Part shown: positions 1 to 7,322 of the stretch, piece by piece
Numbering within the stretch: the first letter of the stretch is position 1
Layout: each line of letters begins with the position of its first letter
NCBI GenBank assembly: GCA_025351065.1
Contig: JANXWQ010000501.1
Span: forward strand, 1 to 9,187
Direction: 5' to 3'
Source: Chthoniobacter sp.
GTDB taxonomy: Bacteria > Verrucomicrobiota > Verrucomicrobiia > Chthoniobacterales > Chthoniobacteraceae
Length of the DNA: 9,187 nucleotides
The notes under the pieces: generated by a model
Told to the model about the DNA's origin: nothing
The model's input: the letters and a program-made list of their open reading frames with translations, nothing else
Database searches by the model: none
Position numbers and translations under genes: made by a program

Positions 1-1
1 C

Positions 2-916
2 GTCATCGACTCCCACACCGGCGGCGAACCGACGCGTGTGGTGCTCAGCGGCGGCCCGGAACTCGGCGGCGGGAGCGTGGCGGACAAGCTGATCGTCTTC
101 CGCGAGCGGCACGATGATTTCCGCCGCGCCGTGGTCAATGAACCGCGCGGCTCGGATGTGCTCGTGGGCGCGCTGCTGGTCGAACCGGAGGACGCGTCGT
201 GCGTCACCGGCGTCATCTATTTCGACAATGTCACCTTCCTCGGCATGTGTGGGCACGGCACCATCGGGTTCGTCGTCACGCTCGCGCATCTCGGGCGCAT
301 CGCGCCGGGTGAGCATCGGATCGAGACGGCGGTCGGTGTGGTCACGGCGGTGCTGCACGAGGACGGTGCGGTTTCGGTGCGAAACATCCCAGCGCACCGC
401 AAGGCCAAGGACGTGGCGATTGACGTGCCGGGGTTTGGAAAAATCACCGGCGATGTGGCGTGGGGTGGCAACTGGTTTTTCCTCGTCGAGCAGCACGGAC
501 TCGCGCTCGACCTCCCGAACGTCGAGCAGCTCACCACTTTCTCATGGGCCGTCCGGCAGGCGGTGAACGCGCAGGGTTTTCCCGAGGTGGACCACATCGT
601 CCTGCTCGGCCCGCCGCGTTCGGCAAACGCGCACGCGCAGAACTTCGTCCTCTGCCCCGGCAAAGCCTACGACCGCTCGCCGTGCGGCACCGGCACCAGC
701 GCGCGGCTCGCCTGCCTCGCCGCCGACGGGCGGCTCGCGGAGGGCGAGGAGCTGGTGATCGAGAGCATCGTCGGCAGCGTTTTTCGCGGCACCTTTCGCT
801 GGGTGGAAAAAGCGCGCGGGATCATCGCGCCGACTATCACCGGCACCGCGTACGTCACCGCCGAGGCCACGCTGCTGCTCGATGCGCACGATCCGTTTTG
901 CTGGGGCATTCGCTGA
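2..916 (+). CDS. 4-hydroxyproline 2-epimerase (proline racemase family), 5' partial
   Basis: Cofactor-independent racemase/epimerase that interconverts trans-4-hydroxy-L-proline and cis-4-hydroxy-D-proline in the cytoplasm. The frame is open from base 2 and begins VIDSHTGGEPTRVV, the usual extreme N terminus of the family, so only a few residues and the start codon lie outside the window; about 304 codons are visible. Both catalytic cysteines of the two-base mechanism are present: Cys in MCGHGTIG (codon at 248-250) and Cys in DRSPCGTGTS (codon at 683-685). Having both argues against trans-3-hydroxyproline dehydratase, which replaces the second with Thr. The stretches NEPRGSD, GDVAWGGNWFFLVE and NFVLCPGKAYDRSPCG match 4-hydroxyproline epimerases more closely than true proline racemases as I know them. 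The FAD dehydrogenase starting 3 bases after the stop supports a hydroxyproline catabolic role. The choice of hydroxyproline over proline is inference; the family call is firm. Confidence 0.93.
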   Translation, partial: VIDSHTGGEPTRVVLSGGPELGGGSVADKLIVFRERHDDFRRAVVNEPRGSDVLVGALLVEPEDASCVTGVIYFDNVTFLGMCGHGTIGFVVTLAHLGRIAPGEHRIETAVGVVTAVLHEDGAVSVRNIPAHRKAKDVAIDVPGFGKITGDVAWGGNWFFLVEQHGLALDLPNVEQLTTFSWAVRQAVNAQGFPEVDHIVLLGPPRSANAHAQNFVLCPGKAYDRSPCGTGTSARLACLAADGRLAEGEELVIESIVGSVFRGTFRWVEKARGIIAPTITGTAYVTAEATLLLDAHDPFCWGIR

Positions 917-919
917 GCC

Positions 920-2173
920 GTGAGCAAGCGCATCGTCATCATCGGCGGCGGCGTCATCGGGTTGTGCGTCGCGCATTACGCACTGCGGCGCGGGCACCGC
1001 GTCACCGTGCTGGAGCGCGGTGCGGCGGATCACGACTCGTGCTCGCTCGGCAGCGCCGGGATGATCGTGCCCTCGCATTTCACCCCGCTCGCGGCGCCCG
1101 GCATGGTCGCGCTCGGGCTGAAGTGGATGTGGAATCCCGAGTCGCCGTTTTACGTGCAGCCGCGGCCAAGCTGGGAGCTGGCCTCGTGGGGCCTGAAATT
1201 CTGGCAGGCCGCCACGCCCGAGCGCGTGCGCCGCGCCGCGCCGCTCATCCGCGATCTGTCCTTCGCGAGCCGCGCGTGCTTTGAGGAACTGGCCGCGCAG
1301 CCGGGTTTCGATTTCGGTTGGGAAAAGCGTGGGCTGCTCATGCTCTGCAAGACCCAGCACGCGCTCGACGAGGAAGCGCAAATGGCCGCGCAGGCCCGCG
1401 CCCTCAGCATCCCCGCCGAGGTGCTCGATGCGAAAGCGGCGGCGGCGCTCGAGCCCGGCGTGCGCATGGACATCGCCGGCGCGGTCTATTTTCCGCAGGA
1501 CTGCCAGCTCACGCCGCAGCGCTTCATGGCGTGTTTGCAGCGCGCGGTGGAAGGCGCGGGCGGCGAAACCGCTTTCGATTCCGCAGTCACCGGCTGGCGT
1601 TTCAACGCGCGGAAAATCGCCGCCGTGCGCACCGCGCGCGGCGAAATCAGCGGCGATGAATTCGTCCTCTGCGGCGGCGCATGGTCGTCCGCCCTCGCGC
1701 GCGAGCTGCGGCTCGCCCTGCCGATACAGGCGGGCAAAGGCTACTCGCTCACCCTTCCGCAGCCGCGCCAGCTCCCGCGCATTTGCTCCATCTTCACCGA
1801 GGCCCGCGTCGCGGTCACGCCGATGGGTGGCGCGCTGCGCTTCGGCGGCACGATGGAAATCGCCGGACTGAACGAGACCATCAATCCCCGCCGCGTCCGC
1901 GGCATCATCAACGCCGTGCCGCATTACTACCCCGAGTTTTCGCCCGACGATTTCACCGGCCTCCGCCCGTGGAGCGGCCTCCGCCCTTGCTCGCCGGACG
2001 GTCTGCCCTACCTCGGCCGTTTCCGCGCCTACGAAAATCTCAGCACCGCCACCGGCCACGCCATGATGGGGCTCAGCCTCGGGCCAATCACCGGCCTGCT
2101 CCTAGCCGACATTCTCTCCGGCGAAAAACCCGCGCACGACCTTACGCTGCTCGACCCCGACCGCTACGCCTGA
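920..2173 (+). CDS. FAD-dependent D-amino acid dehydrogenase (DAO/DadA family), probable D-hydroxyproline dehydrogenase
   Basis: A 417-residue flavoprotein of normal length for DadA-like enzymes. The N terminus has a Rossmann dinucleotide site, IVIIGGGVIG (residues 5-14), followed by Glu32 in LERG, which would bind the ribose of FAD. A CSLGSAGMI segment follows at 41-49. The C terminus carries the FAD-closing stretch ATGHAMMGLSLGP (377-389). No signal peptide is evident, so it probably acts at the cytoplasmic face of the membrane and passes electrons to the respiratory chain, as DadA does. The start is GTG at 920, three bases after the epimerase stop; it lies just before the beta strand of the FAD site, so no earlier start is needed. 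With the epimerase beside it, the likely substrate is cis-4-hydroxy-D-proline, giving delta-1-pyrroline-4-hydroxy-2-carboxylate. General D-amino acid or glycine/sarcosine oxidation cannot be excluded from sequence alone. Confidence 0.88.
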   Translation: MSKRIVIIGGGVIGLCVAHYALRRGHRVTVLERGAADHDSCSLGSAGMIVPSHFTPLAAPGMVALGLKWMWNPESPFYVQPRPSWELASWGLKFWQAATPERVRRAAPLIRDLSFASRACFEELAAQPGFDFGWEKRGLLMLCKTQHALDEEAQMAAQARALSIPAEVLDAKAAAALEPGVRMDIAGAVYFPQDCQLTPQRFMACLQRAVEGAGGETAFDSAVTGWRFNARKIAAVRTARGEISGDEFVLCGGAWSSALARELRLALPIQAGKGYSLTLPQPRQLPRICSIFTEARVAVTPMGGALRFGGTMEIAGLNETINPRRVRGIINAVPHYYPEFSPDDFTGLRPWSGLRPCSPDGLPYLGRFRAYENLSTATGHAMMGLSLGPITGLLLADILSGEKPAHDLTLLDPDRYA

Positions 2174-2194
2174 GCCCACCTGCGTTTTTCGCCC

Positions 2195-3418
2195 GTGCAA
2201 CCCCAACCACGACGCTTCGAGCACGCCGAGCTTTCGGCGCTGTTTTTCCTCAACGCCGCAGCTATCGGCATGTGGAGCGTGCCGCTGGGCAATGTGCTGA
2301 AGGCGCACGGCTATGAGCAACTCGTGCCTTTCGCGTATGCGTGCAGCGGCGTGTCGGCGTTCGTCTCGCCGATGATCTTCGGCGCGCTGGCCGATCAGCG
2401 CATTTCACCGACGCGCCTCGTGCGCTGGCTGGCGGTGGTGACGGCAGCGTTTTTGGCGCTGGCGTTCTTCGGCATTGGCGAGCATTGGCGCGGGCGGTGG
2501 GTGCTGGCGGCGTTGCAGGCGCAGTCGGTCTGCGCCGCGCCGATCTTCGGGCTGACCACGACCATCGTACTGGCGCGGCTGCGCGAACCGGCGCGCGAAT
2601 TCGGCCCCATCCGCGCGTGGGCTTCGCTCGGCTGGCTGGCCGCGGGCGTGGTCGTGAGCTGGGTGCTGGCGGCGGATGCCTCGGTGCGCTGTGGCTACGC
2701 GGCGGCGGCGGTGTGGCTGCTCAGCGCGGCGTCCACCTACCTGCTGCCGCCGGTGCCGCCGTTGGAAATCAAGGCCGCGCGGACGTGGCGCGATGTCTTC
2801 GGGCTGGAGGCGTTCGCGCTTTTCGCGCAGCGCGATCATCGCGTGGTCTTCCTCACCGCGGCGTTCATCAACATCCCGATGGCCGCCTTTTTCCCCTACG
2901 CGCCCATGCACCTGCGCGACCTCGGCGTGGAGCACGCCGCCGCCGCGATGGCGCTGGGCCAGATCACGGAACTCGCGGCCATGTTCGGCCTCGCCGCGAT
3001 CTTCCGGCGGGCGCGGCTGAAGTCGGTCTTCCTCGCCGGAATCGGTTTCGGCGTCCTGCGCTACGCGCTCTGCGCGCTGGACGAAAGAGCGTGGCTGCTC
3101 GCCGCCGTGACGCTGCACGGGCTGGCCTTCACGTTCTTTTTCATCACCGCGCAAATCTATCTCGAACAGCGCGTGCCGCCCCAGTTGCGCGGGCGCGCGC
3201 AGGCGCTGCTCGGCGTGATGACCAGCGGTGTCGGCAGCCTCGCCGGCTACCTCGCCAACGGCTGGTGGAAAAGCGCCAGCACCGCCGCCGGCCACACGCA
3301 CTGGCCGGCGTTCTGGCTCGGCCTCACGCTCGCGATGTCCGCCGTCTTCGCCTTTTTCGCCCTCAGCTACCGCGGCCAGGCCCAGGCCGCGCCGGTGCCG
3401 CCACCGGCGCGCGGGTAA
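2195..3418 (+). CDS. MFS transporter, nucleoside:H+ symporter-like
   Basis: A 407-residue integral membrane protein with about twelve hydrophobic segments. The first (roughly residues 14-35) begins right after a short polar N terminus. The major-facilitator loop between helices 2 and 3 reads GALADQRISPTRL (63-75). GPIRAWASLGW (137-147) and RGRAQALLGVMTSGVG (332-347) resemble the NupG/nucleoside:H+ symporter branch more than proline or drug transporters. The start is GTG at 2195, chosen because the next in-frame ATG (residue 26) would remove half of helix 1. It begins 21 bases after the dehydrogenase stop on the same strand, so it is probably co-transcribed with it. Import of hydroxyproline or a related compound is a guess from position only; the sequence itself points to a nucleoside-like or unknown substrate. 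The C-terminal tail ends in a short Pro/Ala-rich stretch. Confidence 0.85.
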   Translation: MQPQPRRFEHAELSALFFLNAAAIGMWSVPLGNVLKAHGYEQLVPFAYACSGVSAFVSPMIFGALADQRISPTRLVRWLAVVTAAFLALAFFGIGEHWRGRWVLAALQAQSVCAAPIFGLTTTIVLARLREPAREFGPIRAWASLGWLAAGVVVSWVLAADASVRCGYAAAAVWLLSAASTYLLPPVPPLEIKAARTWRDVFGLEAFALFAQRDHRVVFLTAAFINIPMAAFFPYAPMHLRDLGVEHAAAAMALGQITELAAMFGLAAIFRRARLKSVFLAGIGFGVLRYALCALDERAWLLAAVTLHGLAFTFFFITAQIYLEQRVPPQLRGRAQALLGVMTSGVGSLAGYLANGWWKSASTAAGHTHWPAFWLGLTLAMSAVFAFFALSYRGQAQAAPVPPPARG

Positions 3419-3448
3419 GATGCGCGGCCTAACTTTGTCTTGAATCCC

Positions 3449-3455
3449 GGCGGAG
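3449..3455 (+). promoter_or_regulatory. Probable ribosome binding site of the MmeI-like gene
   Basis: GGCGGAG sits about 9-10 bases ahead of the ATG at 3465 and supports that start over Met6. The 46-base gap before the gene (3419-3464) shows no clear promoter pair or terminator hairpin. Confidence 0.45.
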
Positions 3456-3464
3456 CGAAAGCCC

Positions 3465-6400
3465 ATGACTCGCCGCGCGATGCCCCACCTTTCCTGGAAC
3501 GAAGTCCGCGACCGCGCCATCCGCTTTTCCCGCGAGCACGCGGGCGACCGTTCGGAGAGCGCGCAAAAGCAGACGTTCTGGAACGACTTCTTCCACGTCT
3601 TCGGTCTCAAACGCGCCGCGCTCGCCACCTTCGAGGAAAACGTCCGCAACCTGAAAGGCAACCAGGGCGCGATCGACCTGCTGTGGAAGGGCCGGCTCCT
3701 CGTCGAGCACAAGAGCTACGGCGAAGACCTCGGCTACGCCCAATCGCAAGCCTTCGACTACATCGGCAATCTCGCCACCGCCGGGCGCTGGGATGAGCTG
3801 CCGCGCTACGTTCTTGTTTCCGATTTCGCCCACTTTGTCCTTTACGATCTGGAGTCTGCTGAGCAGCGCGACCTGCCGCTTTTCGCCGGGAGGAAAATCC
3901 AGCCGCACCACTTCACGCTGGCCGAGTTTCCAAAGCACATCCGCCACTTCGCCTTCATGCTCGGGCAGACGCGCGTGCGGCTCGACCCCGAGGATCCGGC
4001 GAATGAAAAAGCCTACCAGCGCATGTGCGAACTGCACGATGCGCTGCGCGACGGCGGCTTCAGCGGGCCCGAACTCGAACGCTTCCTCGTTCGCATCCTT
4101 TTCTGCCTCTTCGCCGAGGATACTTTCATCTTCGCGCAGCCGGAGGTTTTCATGCAGTTCATCCGCACGCAGACACGCGAGGACGGCTCCGACCTCGGCG
4201 CGCGGCTGGCGGAGCTTTTCGACTGGCTAAACGATCCGCGCGCCGATGGCACGCTCGCCGATACTGATCCGTTTTACGGCTTCCGCTACGTGAATGGCGG
4301 CCTCTTCGGCGAGCGCCTGCGCTTTACCCGCTTCACCCGCGCGATGCGCGACGCGCTGCTTTTCTGCTGCGATTTCCAGTGGGCAAAAATCTCGCCCGCC
4401 GTCTTCGGCTCGCTCTTTCAGGGCGTGATGGAAGACCGCGCCCGCCGCCAGCAAGGCGCGCACTACACCAGCGAGCGCGACATCATGAAAGTGCTCCGCT
4501 CGCTCTTTCTCGAGGCGTTGCGCGCCGAGGCCGTGCAACTCCAGCGCGACCGCTCCACCCGCCGCCGCGCCAATCTCGAAGCGTTCCCAAAAAAACTCCG
4601 CGCGCTCCGCTTCCTCGACCCCGCGTGCGGCTGCGGCAATTTCCTCGTCCTCGCCTACCGCGAACTGCGCGCGCTGGAGGTCGAGGTGCTCCGCGAAATC
4701 CACGGCGCGGAGCAGCGCGAACTCAACGTGCGCGATTTGTGCAAAGTGGACGTGGATCAGTTTTACGGCATCGAATATTCCGAGTGGGCGGTGCGCATCG
4801 CCGAGGTGGCGATGTGGCTGATGGACCACCAGATGAACCAGCAGGCGGCGGAAACTTTCGGCCAGACTTTTGATCGGCTGCCGCTGCGTTCCCCGCCGCA
4901 CATCGTCCACGGCAACGCGCTGCGCGTGGATTGGAACGACGTGCTCCCCGCCAGCCAATGCGCCTACGTGACGGGCAATCCGCCGTTTATCGGCAAAGCG
5001 TTTCGCAATCCCGAGCAGCAGGCCGACATGGCGCTCGTCTGGGGCGGAGTGAAAGGCGCGGGCGTCCTCGATTACGTCACCTGCTGGTATGTGCAAGCCG
5101 CGCGCTACATCGCGGGCACGCGCATTCCTGTGGCGTTCGTCTCGACAAATTCCATCAGCCAAGGCGAGCAGGTCGGCATCCTGTGGGGTGAACTTTTCCA
5201 GCGCCACCACCTCAAGATTCACTTCGCCCACCGCACCTTCGCGTGGGCGAGCGAATCGCGCGGGAAGGCCCACGTCCATGTCGTCATCCTCGGTTTTGGC
5301 GCGTTCGACCGTGTGGGCAAGCGCATCTTCGACTACGAGGCGGGCGCAGATGAGCCGACGGAAATTTCCGTCAGCAACATCTCACCCTATCTCGTGGAGG
5401 CGGGTGATATCGTCGTGAAATCTCGCAGCCGCGCACTCTGCGACGTGCCGCAGATGGACTTTGGTTCCATGCCCAACGACGGTGGCTACCTGCTGTTTTC
5501 CAAAATAGGTAAAGAGTTGTTCCTGAAAGACGAACCCGGAGCAGCGGAGTTTTTCCGCCGCTTTGTCGGCTCGGAGGAATTTTTGCATGGAATCGAACGG
5601 TGGTGCCTCTGGCTCGATGGCGAGTCGCCCGGTCGCTTCCGCAAACTTCGCGCGGTCATGGATTGTGTCGAAGCGGTCAGAATTCACCGGAAAAGCAGCA
5701 TCCGAGAAGCGACGAAGAAACTGGAAAGCGCCGCCGCCTACTTTGCCGAAATCCGCCAGCCAAAGACCCGCTACATTTTGGTGCCAGGCGTCTCCAGCGA
5801 GCGCAGGAGCTATATTCCCCTCGGCTTTCTCCCGCCGGACGTGATTGCCAGCAACCTCGTCAACGTCATCCCGGACGCGACCATGTGGCACTTCGGCGTG
5901 CTTTCCTCCGCGATGCATATGGCCTGGGTGCGCACGGTCGCGGGGCGGCTGAAATCGGATTTCCGCTACTCCACGAAAATCGTTTACAATAATTTCCCGT
6001 GGCCGGGCAATGTGCCGGATCAAAAGCGGCAGGCCGTCGAAGCGGCGGCACGGGCGATCCTTGAATTGCGTGTAGGACTGGGCGACGGGCGCTTGGGTTT
6101 TCTCCCCAGTCGTACACGGAAGCTGAGCGACACGCTGGCCAGTCTTTACGCACCTGGACTGATGACGCACGAACTCAGCAAAGCCCACGCGGAACTGGAT
6201 CGTGCCGTCGAAAAATGCTACCGCCGCGAGCCTTTCCACAGTGACCGCGAGCGGGTGGAGCATCTTTTTTCGCTCTACGAAAAACTCACCGCCCCGCTGC
6301 TGCCCGCCACCCCAAAGACACGCGCCCGGAACCCGCGGCAGAAAAAAGCCCCAGGTCTTTATTCGCAAAAGCTGAAGCCGCCACCCACCGGCGAGAGCAC

Positions 6401-6479
6401 CCCGGAATCGGAAGCCGCCGCCGCGCATTTCTGGGGCATCCGGGAGGAACCGCCCGGCCTTCGCGGCCAGTCGCCGTAG
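3465..6479 (+). CDS. MmeI-like type IIL restriction-modification enzyme (nuclease and adenine methylase in one chain)
   Basis: A 1004-residue bifunctional defence enzyme; the family cuts about 20 bases from an asymmetric site and methylates adenine on one strand for host protection. Domains in order: N-terminal nuclease, opening HLSWNEVRDRAIRFS, with the D71-x9-E81-x-K83 catalytic triad in AIDLLWKGRLLVEHKS; helical linker about 175-325; methylase with motif X GAHYTSERD (331-339), SAM-binding motif I LDPACGCGNFL (384-394) and catalytic NPPF (505-508); target recognition domain about 640-840 with EEFLHGIERWCLWL and YNNFPWP; C-terminal helices to about 945. All key residues are present, so it looks active. 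The ATG at 3465 has GGCGGAG about 11 bases upstream; Met6 (3480) is a possible alternative start. About 60 low-complexity residues extend the end beyond MmeI (919 residues). No separate R, M or S subunit is nearby, as expected for a solitary type IIL gene. The related COG1002 methylases PglX (BREX) and DrmMI lack this N-terminal nuclease arrangement. Confidence 0.93.
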   Translation: MTRRAMPHLSWNEVRDRAIRFSREHAGDRSESAQKQTFWNDFFHVFGLKRAALATFEENVRNLKGNQGAIDLLWKGRLLVEHKSYGEDLGYAQSQAFDYIGNLATAGRWDELPRYVLVSDFAHFVLYDLESAEQRDLPLFAGRKIQPHHFTLAEFPKHIRHFAFMLGQTRVRLDPEDPANEKAYQRMCELHDALRDGGFSGPELERFLVRILFCLFAEDTFIFAQPEVFMQFIRTQTREDGSDLGARLAELFDWLNDPRADGTLADTDPFYGFRYVNGGLFGERLRFTRFTRAMRDALLFCCDFQWAKISPAVFGSLFQGVMEDRARRQQGAHYTSERDIMKVLRSLFLEALRAEAVQLQRDRSTRRRANLEAFPKKLRALRFLDPACGCGNFLVLAYRELRALEVEVLREIHGAEQRELNVRDLCKVDVDQFYGIEYSEWAVRIAEVAMWLMDHQMNQQAAETFGQTFDRLPLRSPPHIVHGNALRVDWNDVLPASQCAYVTGNPPFIGKAFRNPEQQADMALVWGGVKGAGVLDYVTCWYVQAARYIAGTRIPVAFVSTNSISQGEQVGILWGELFQRHHLKIHFAHRTFAWASESRGKAHVHVVILGFGAFDRVGKRIFDYEAGADEPTEISVSNISPYLVEAGDIVVKSRSRALCDVPQMDFGSMPNDGGYLLFSKIGKELFLKDEPGAAEFFRRFVGSEEFLHGIERWCLWLDGESPGRFRKLRAVMDCVEAVRIHRKSSIREATKKLESAAAYFAEIRQPKTRYILVPGVSSERRSYIPLGFLPPDVIASNLVNVIPDATMWHFGVLSSAMHMAWVRTVAGRLKSDFRYSTKIVYNNFPWPGNVPDQKRQAVEAAARAILELRVGLGDGRLGFLPSRTRKLSDTLASLYAPGLMTHELSKAHAELDRAVEKCYRREPFHSDRERVEHLFSLYEKLTAPLLPATPKTRARNPRQKKAPGLYSQKLKPPPTGESTPESEAAAAHFWGIREEPPGLRGQSP

Positions 6480-6542
6480 CAGGCACCTCGCGGAGAGGCG
6501 GGCGTTGCGGGCGGAGTGGGTTTATGAAAACGTGCGCGCCGC

Positions 6543-7322
6543 ATGGCGGAACTCACGATCACTTTTCTCGGCACCGGGACTTCGCAAGGCGTGCCGGTGA
6601 TCGGTTGCGACTGCGCGGTGTGCCGCTCGGATGATCCGCGCGACTGGCGCACGCGGGCGTCGATCTACGTGGAGACGCCGGAGTGCGCGTGGGTGGTGGA
6701 CACGGGGCCGGATTTCCGCGCGCAGGCGCTGCGCGAACGGGTGCGGCGGGTGGATGCGGCGGTCTTCACGCACGCGCACACGGATCACATCATGGGCTTC
6801 GATGACCTGCGCGTTTTCTGCTGGGGCGGGCGGGAGATGCCGGTGCATGCGTCGCCGGAAACGATGGCCGATCTGACGCGCGTGTTCGTCTTCGCCTTCA
6901 ACGGCGAAAACCGCTGGCCGGGTTACATGCTGCCGCATCCGCACTTGGTCGAGGGGCCGTTCATGCTGGGTGCGACGGAGGTGGTGCCGCTGCCACTGGA
7001 GCACGGGCGCACGCCGGTGAACGGCTACCTTTTTTCCCGCGACCGCGTGCCGCTGGCGGCCTACCTGAGCGATTGCAAGCGGGTGCCCGAGGCGGCGATT
7101 GAACGAATCCGCGGGGTGCGGCATCTCATTGTCGATGCGCTGCGCCACAAGCCCCACCCGACCCACATGAACATCGACGAGGCGCTGGCGCTGGCGCAAA
7201 AAGTGGGGCCGGGCCAGACGTGGTTCACTCATCTCTGCCACGACCTCGCGCACGCGGAGACCGAGGCGGCGCTGCCGCCGGGCGTGCGGGTGGCGTATGA
7301 CGGCTTGAAAATCGCGCTATGA
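6543..7322 (+). CDS. PhnP-like metallo-beta-lactamase-fold phosphodiesterase
   Basis: A 259-residue cytoplasmic metallohydrolase. The fold opens with ITFLGTGTSQGVPVIGCDC. The dinuclear metal site is complete: H77-x-H79-x-D81-H82 in HAHTDH, His154 in LEHG, the bridging Asp177 in YLSDC, and His230 in WFTHLCH. A second, structural zinc site typical of PhnP can be read from Cys22, Cys24, Cys27 and His233, the same C-x-C-x2-C plus His spacing that PhnP uses. PhnP itself hydrolyses phosphoribosyl 1,2-cyclic phosphate in C-P lyase phosphonate use. No phn genes are visible here, so another cyclic phosphodiester substrate is likely and the exact reaction is unknown. The ATG at 6543 has no good Shine-Dalgarno sequence but fits the family N terminus exactly. 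Its TGA overlaps the start of the next gene (ATGA), which suggests translational coupling. Confidence 0.88.
   Translation: MAELTITFLGTGTSQGVPVIGCDCAVCRSDDPRDWRTRASIYVETPECAWVVDTGPDFRAQALRERVRRVDAAVFTHAHTDHIMGFDDLRVFCWGGREMPVHASPETMADLTRVFVFAFNGENRWPGYMLPHPHLVEGPFMLGATEVVPLPLEHGRTPVNGYLFSRDRVPLAAYLSDCKRVPEAAIERIRGVRHLIVDALRHKPHPTHMNIDEALALAQKVGPGQTWFTHLCHDLAHAETEAALPPGVRVAYDGLKIAL
7319..7322 (+). promoter_or_regulatory. ATGA stop-start overlap (translational coupling)
   Basis: The ATG of the TIGR03790-like gene and the TGA of the PhnP-like gene share bases. No Shine-Dalgarno sequence is visible just upstream, so reinitiation by ribosomes finishing the PhnP-like gene is the likely way the second gene is translated. 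Confidence 0.65.

Noticed and set aside
2..916. trans-3-hydroxy-L-proline dehydratase as an alternative identity
   Set aside because: The second active-site cysteine (SPCGTGTS) is present; the dehydratases carry Thr there.
542..2059. 505-codon open frame on the minus strand opposite the dehydrogenase
   Set aside because: It has low-complexity Arg/Ala/Glu composition and no domain, and it crosses two well-supported + strand genes.
2405..3712. 435-codon minus-strand frame across the permease and the start of the MmeI-like gene
   Set aside because: Its composition is that of an antisense shadow, and it overlaps two convincing genes including the conserved nuclease N terminus.
3465..6479. BREX PglX or DISARM DrmMI methylase as an alternative identity
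   Set aside because: The N-terminal D-x9-ExK nuclease and the opening LSWNEVR match MmeI, and no BREX or DISARM partner genes are nearby.
6480..6542. Possible promoter TTGCGG/TATGAA and short hairpin CCTC-GCGGA-GAGG in the gap after the MmeI-like gene
   Set aside because: The two boxes are only about 12 bases apart, and the stem is 4 bp with no U-tract, so neither a promoter nor a terminator is supported.
6524..6634. 36-codon ORF with a better ribosome site (GCGGAG about 8 bases ahead) starting just before the PhnP-like gene
   Set aside because: It is out of frame with the PhnP-like gene, has no recognisable content and is not needed for the family N terminus. It could be a leader peptide, but nothing else supports that.
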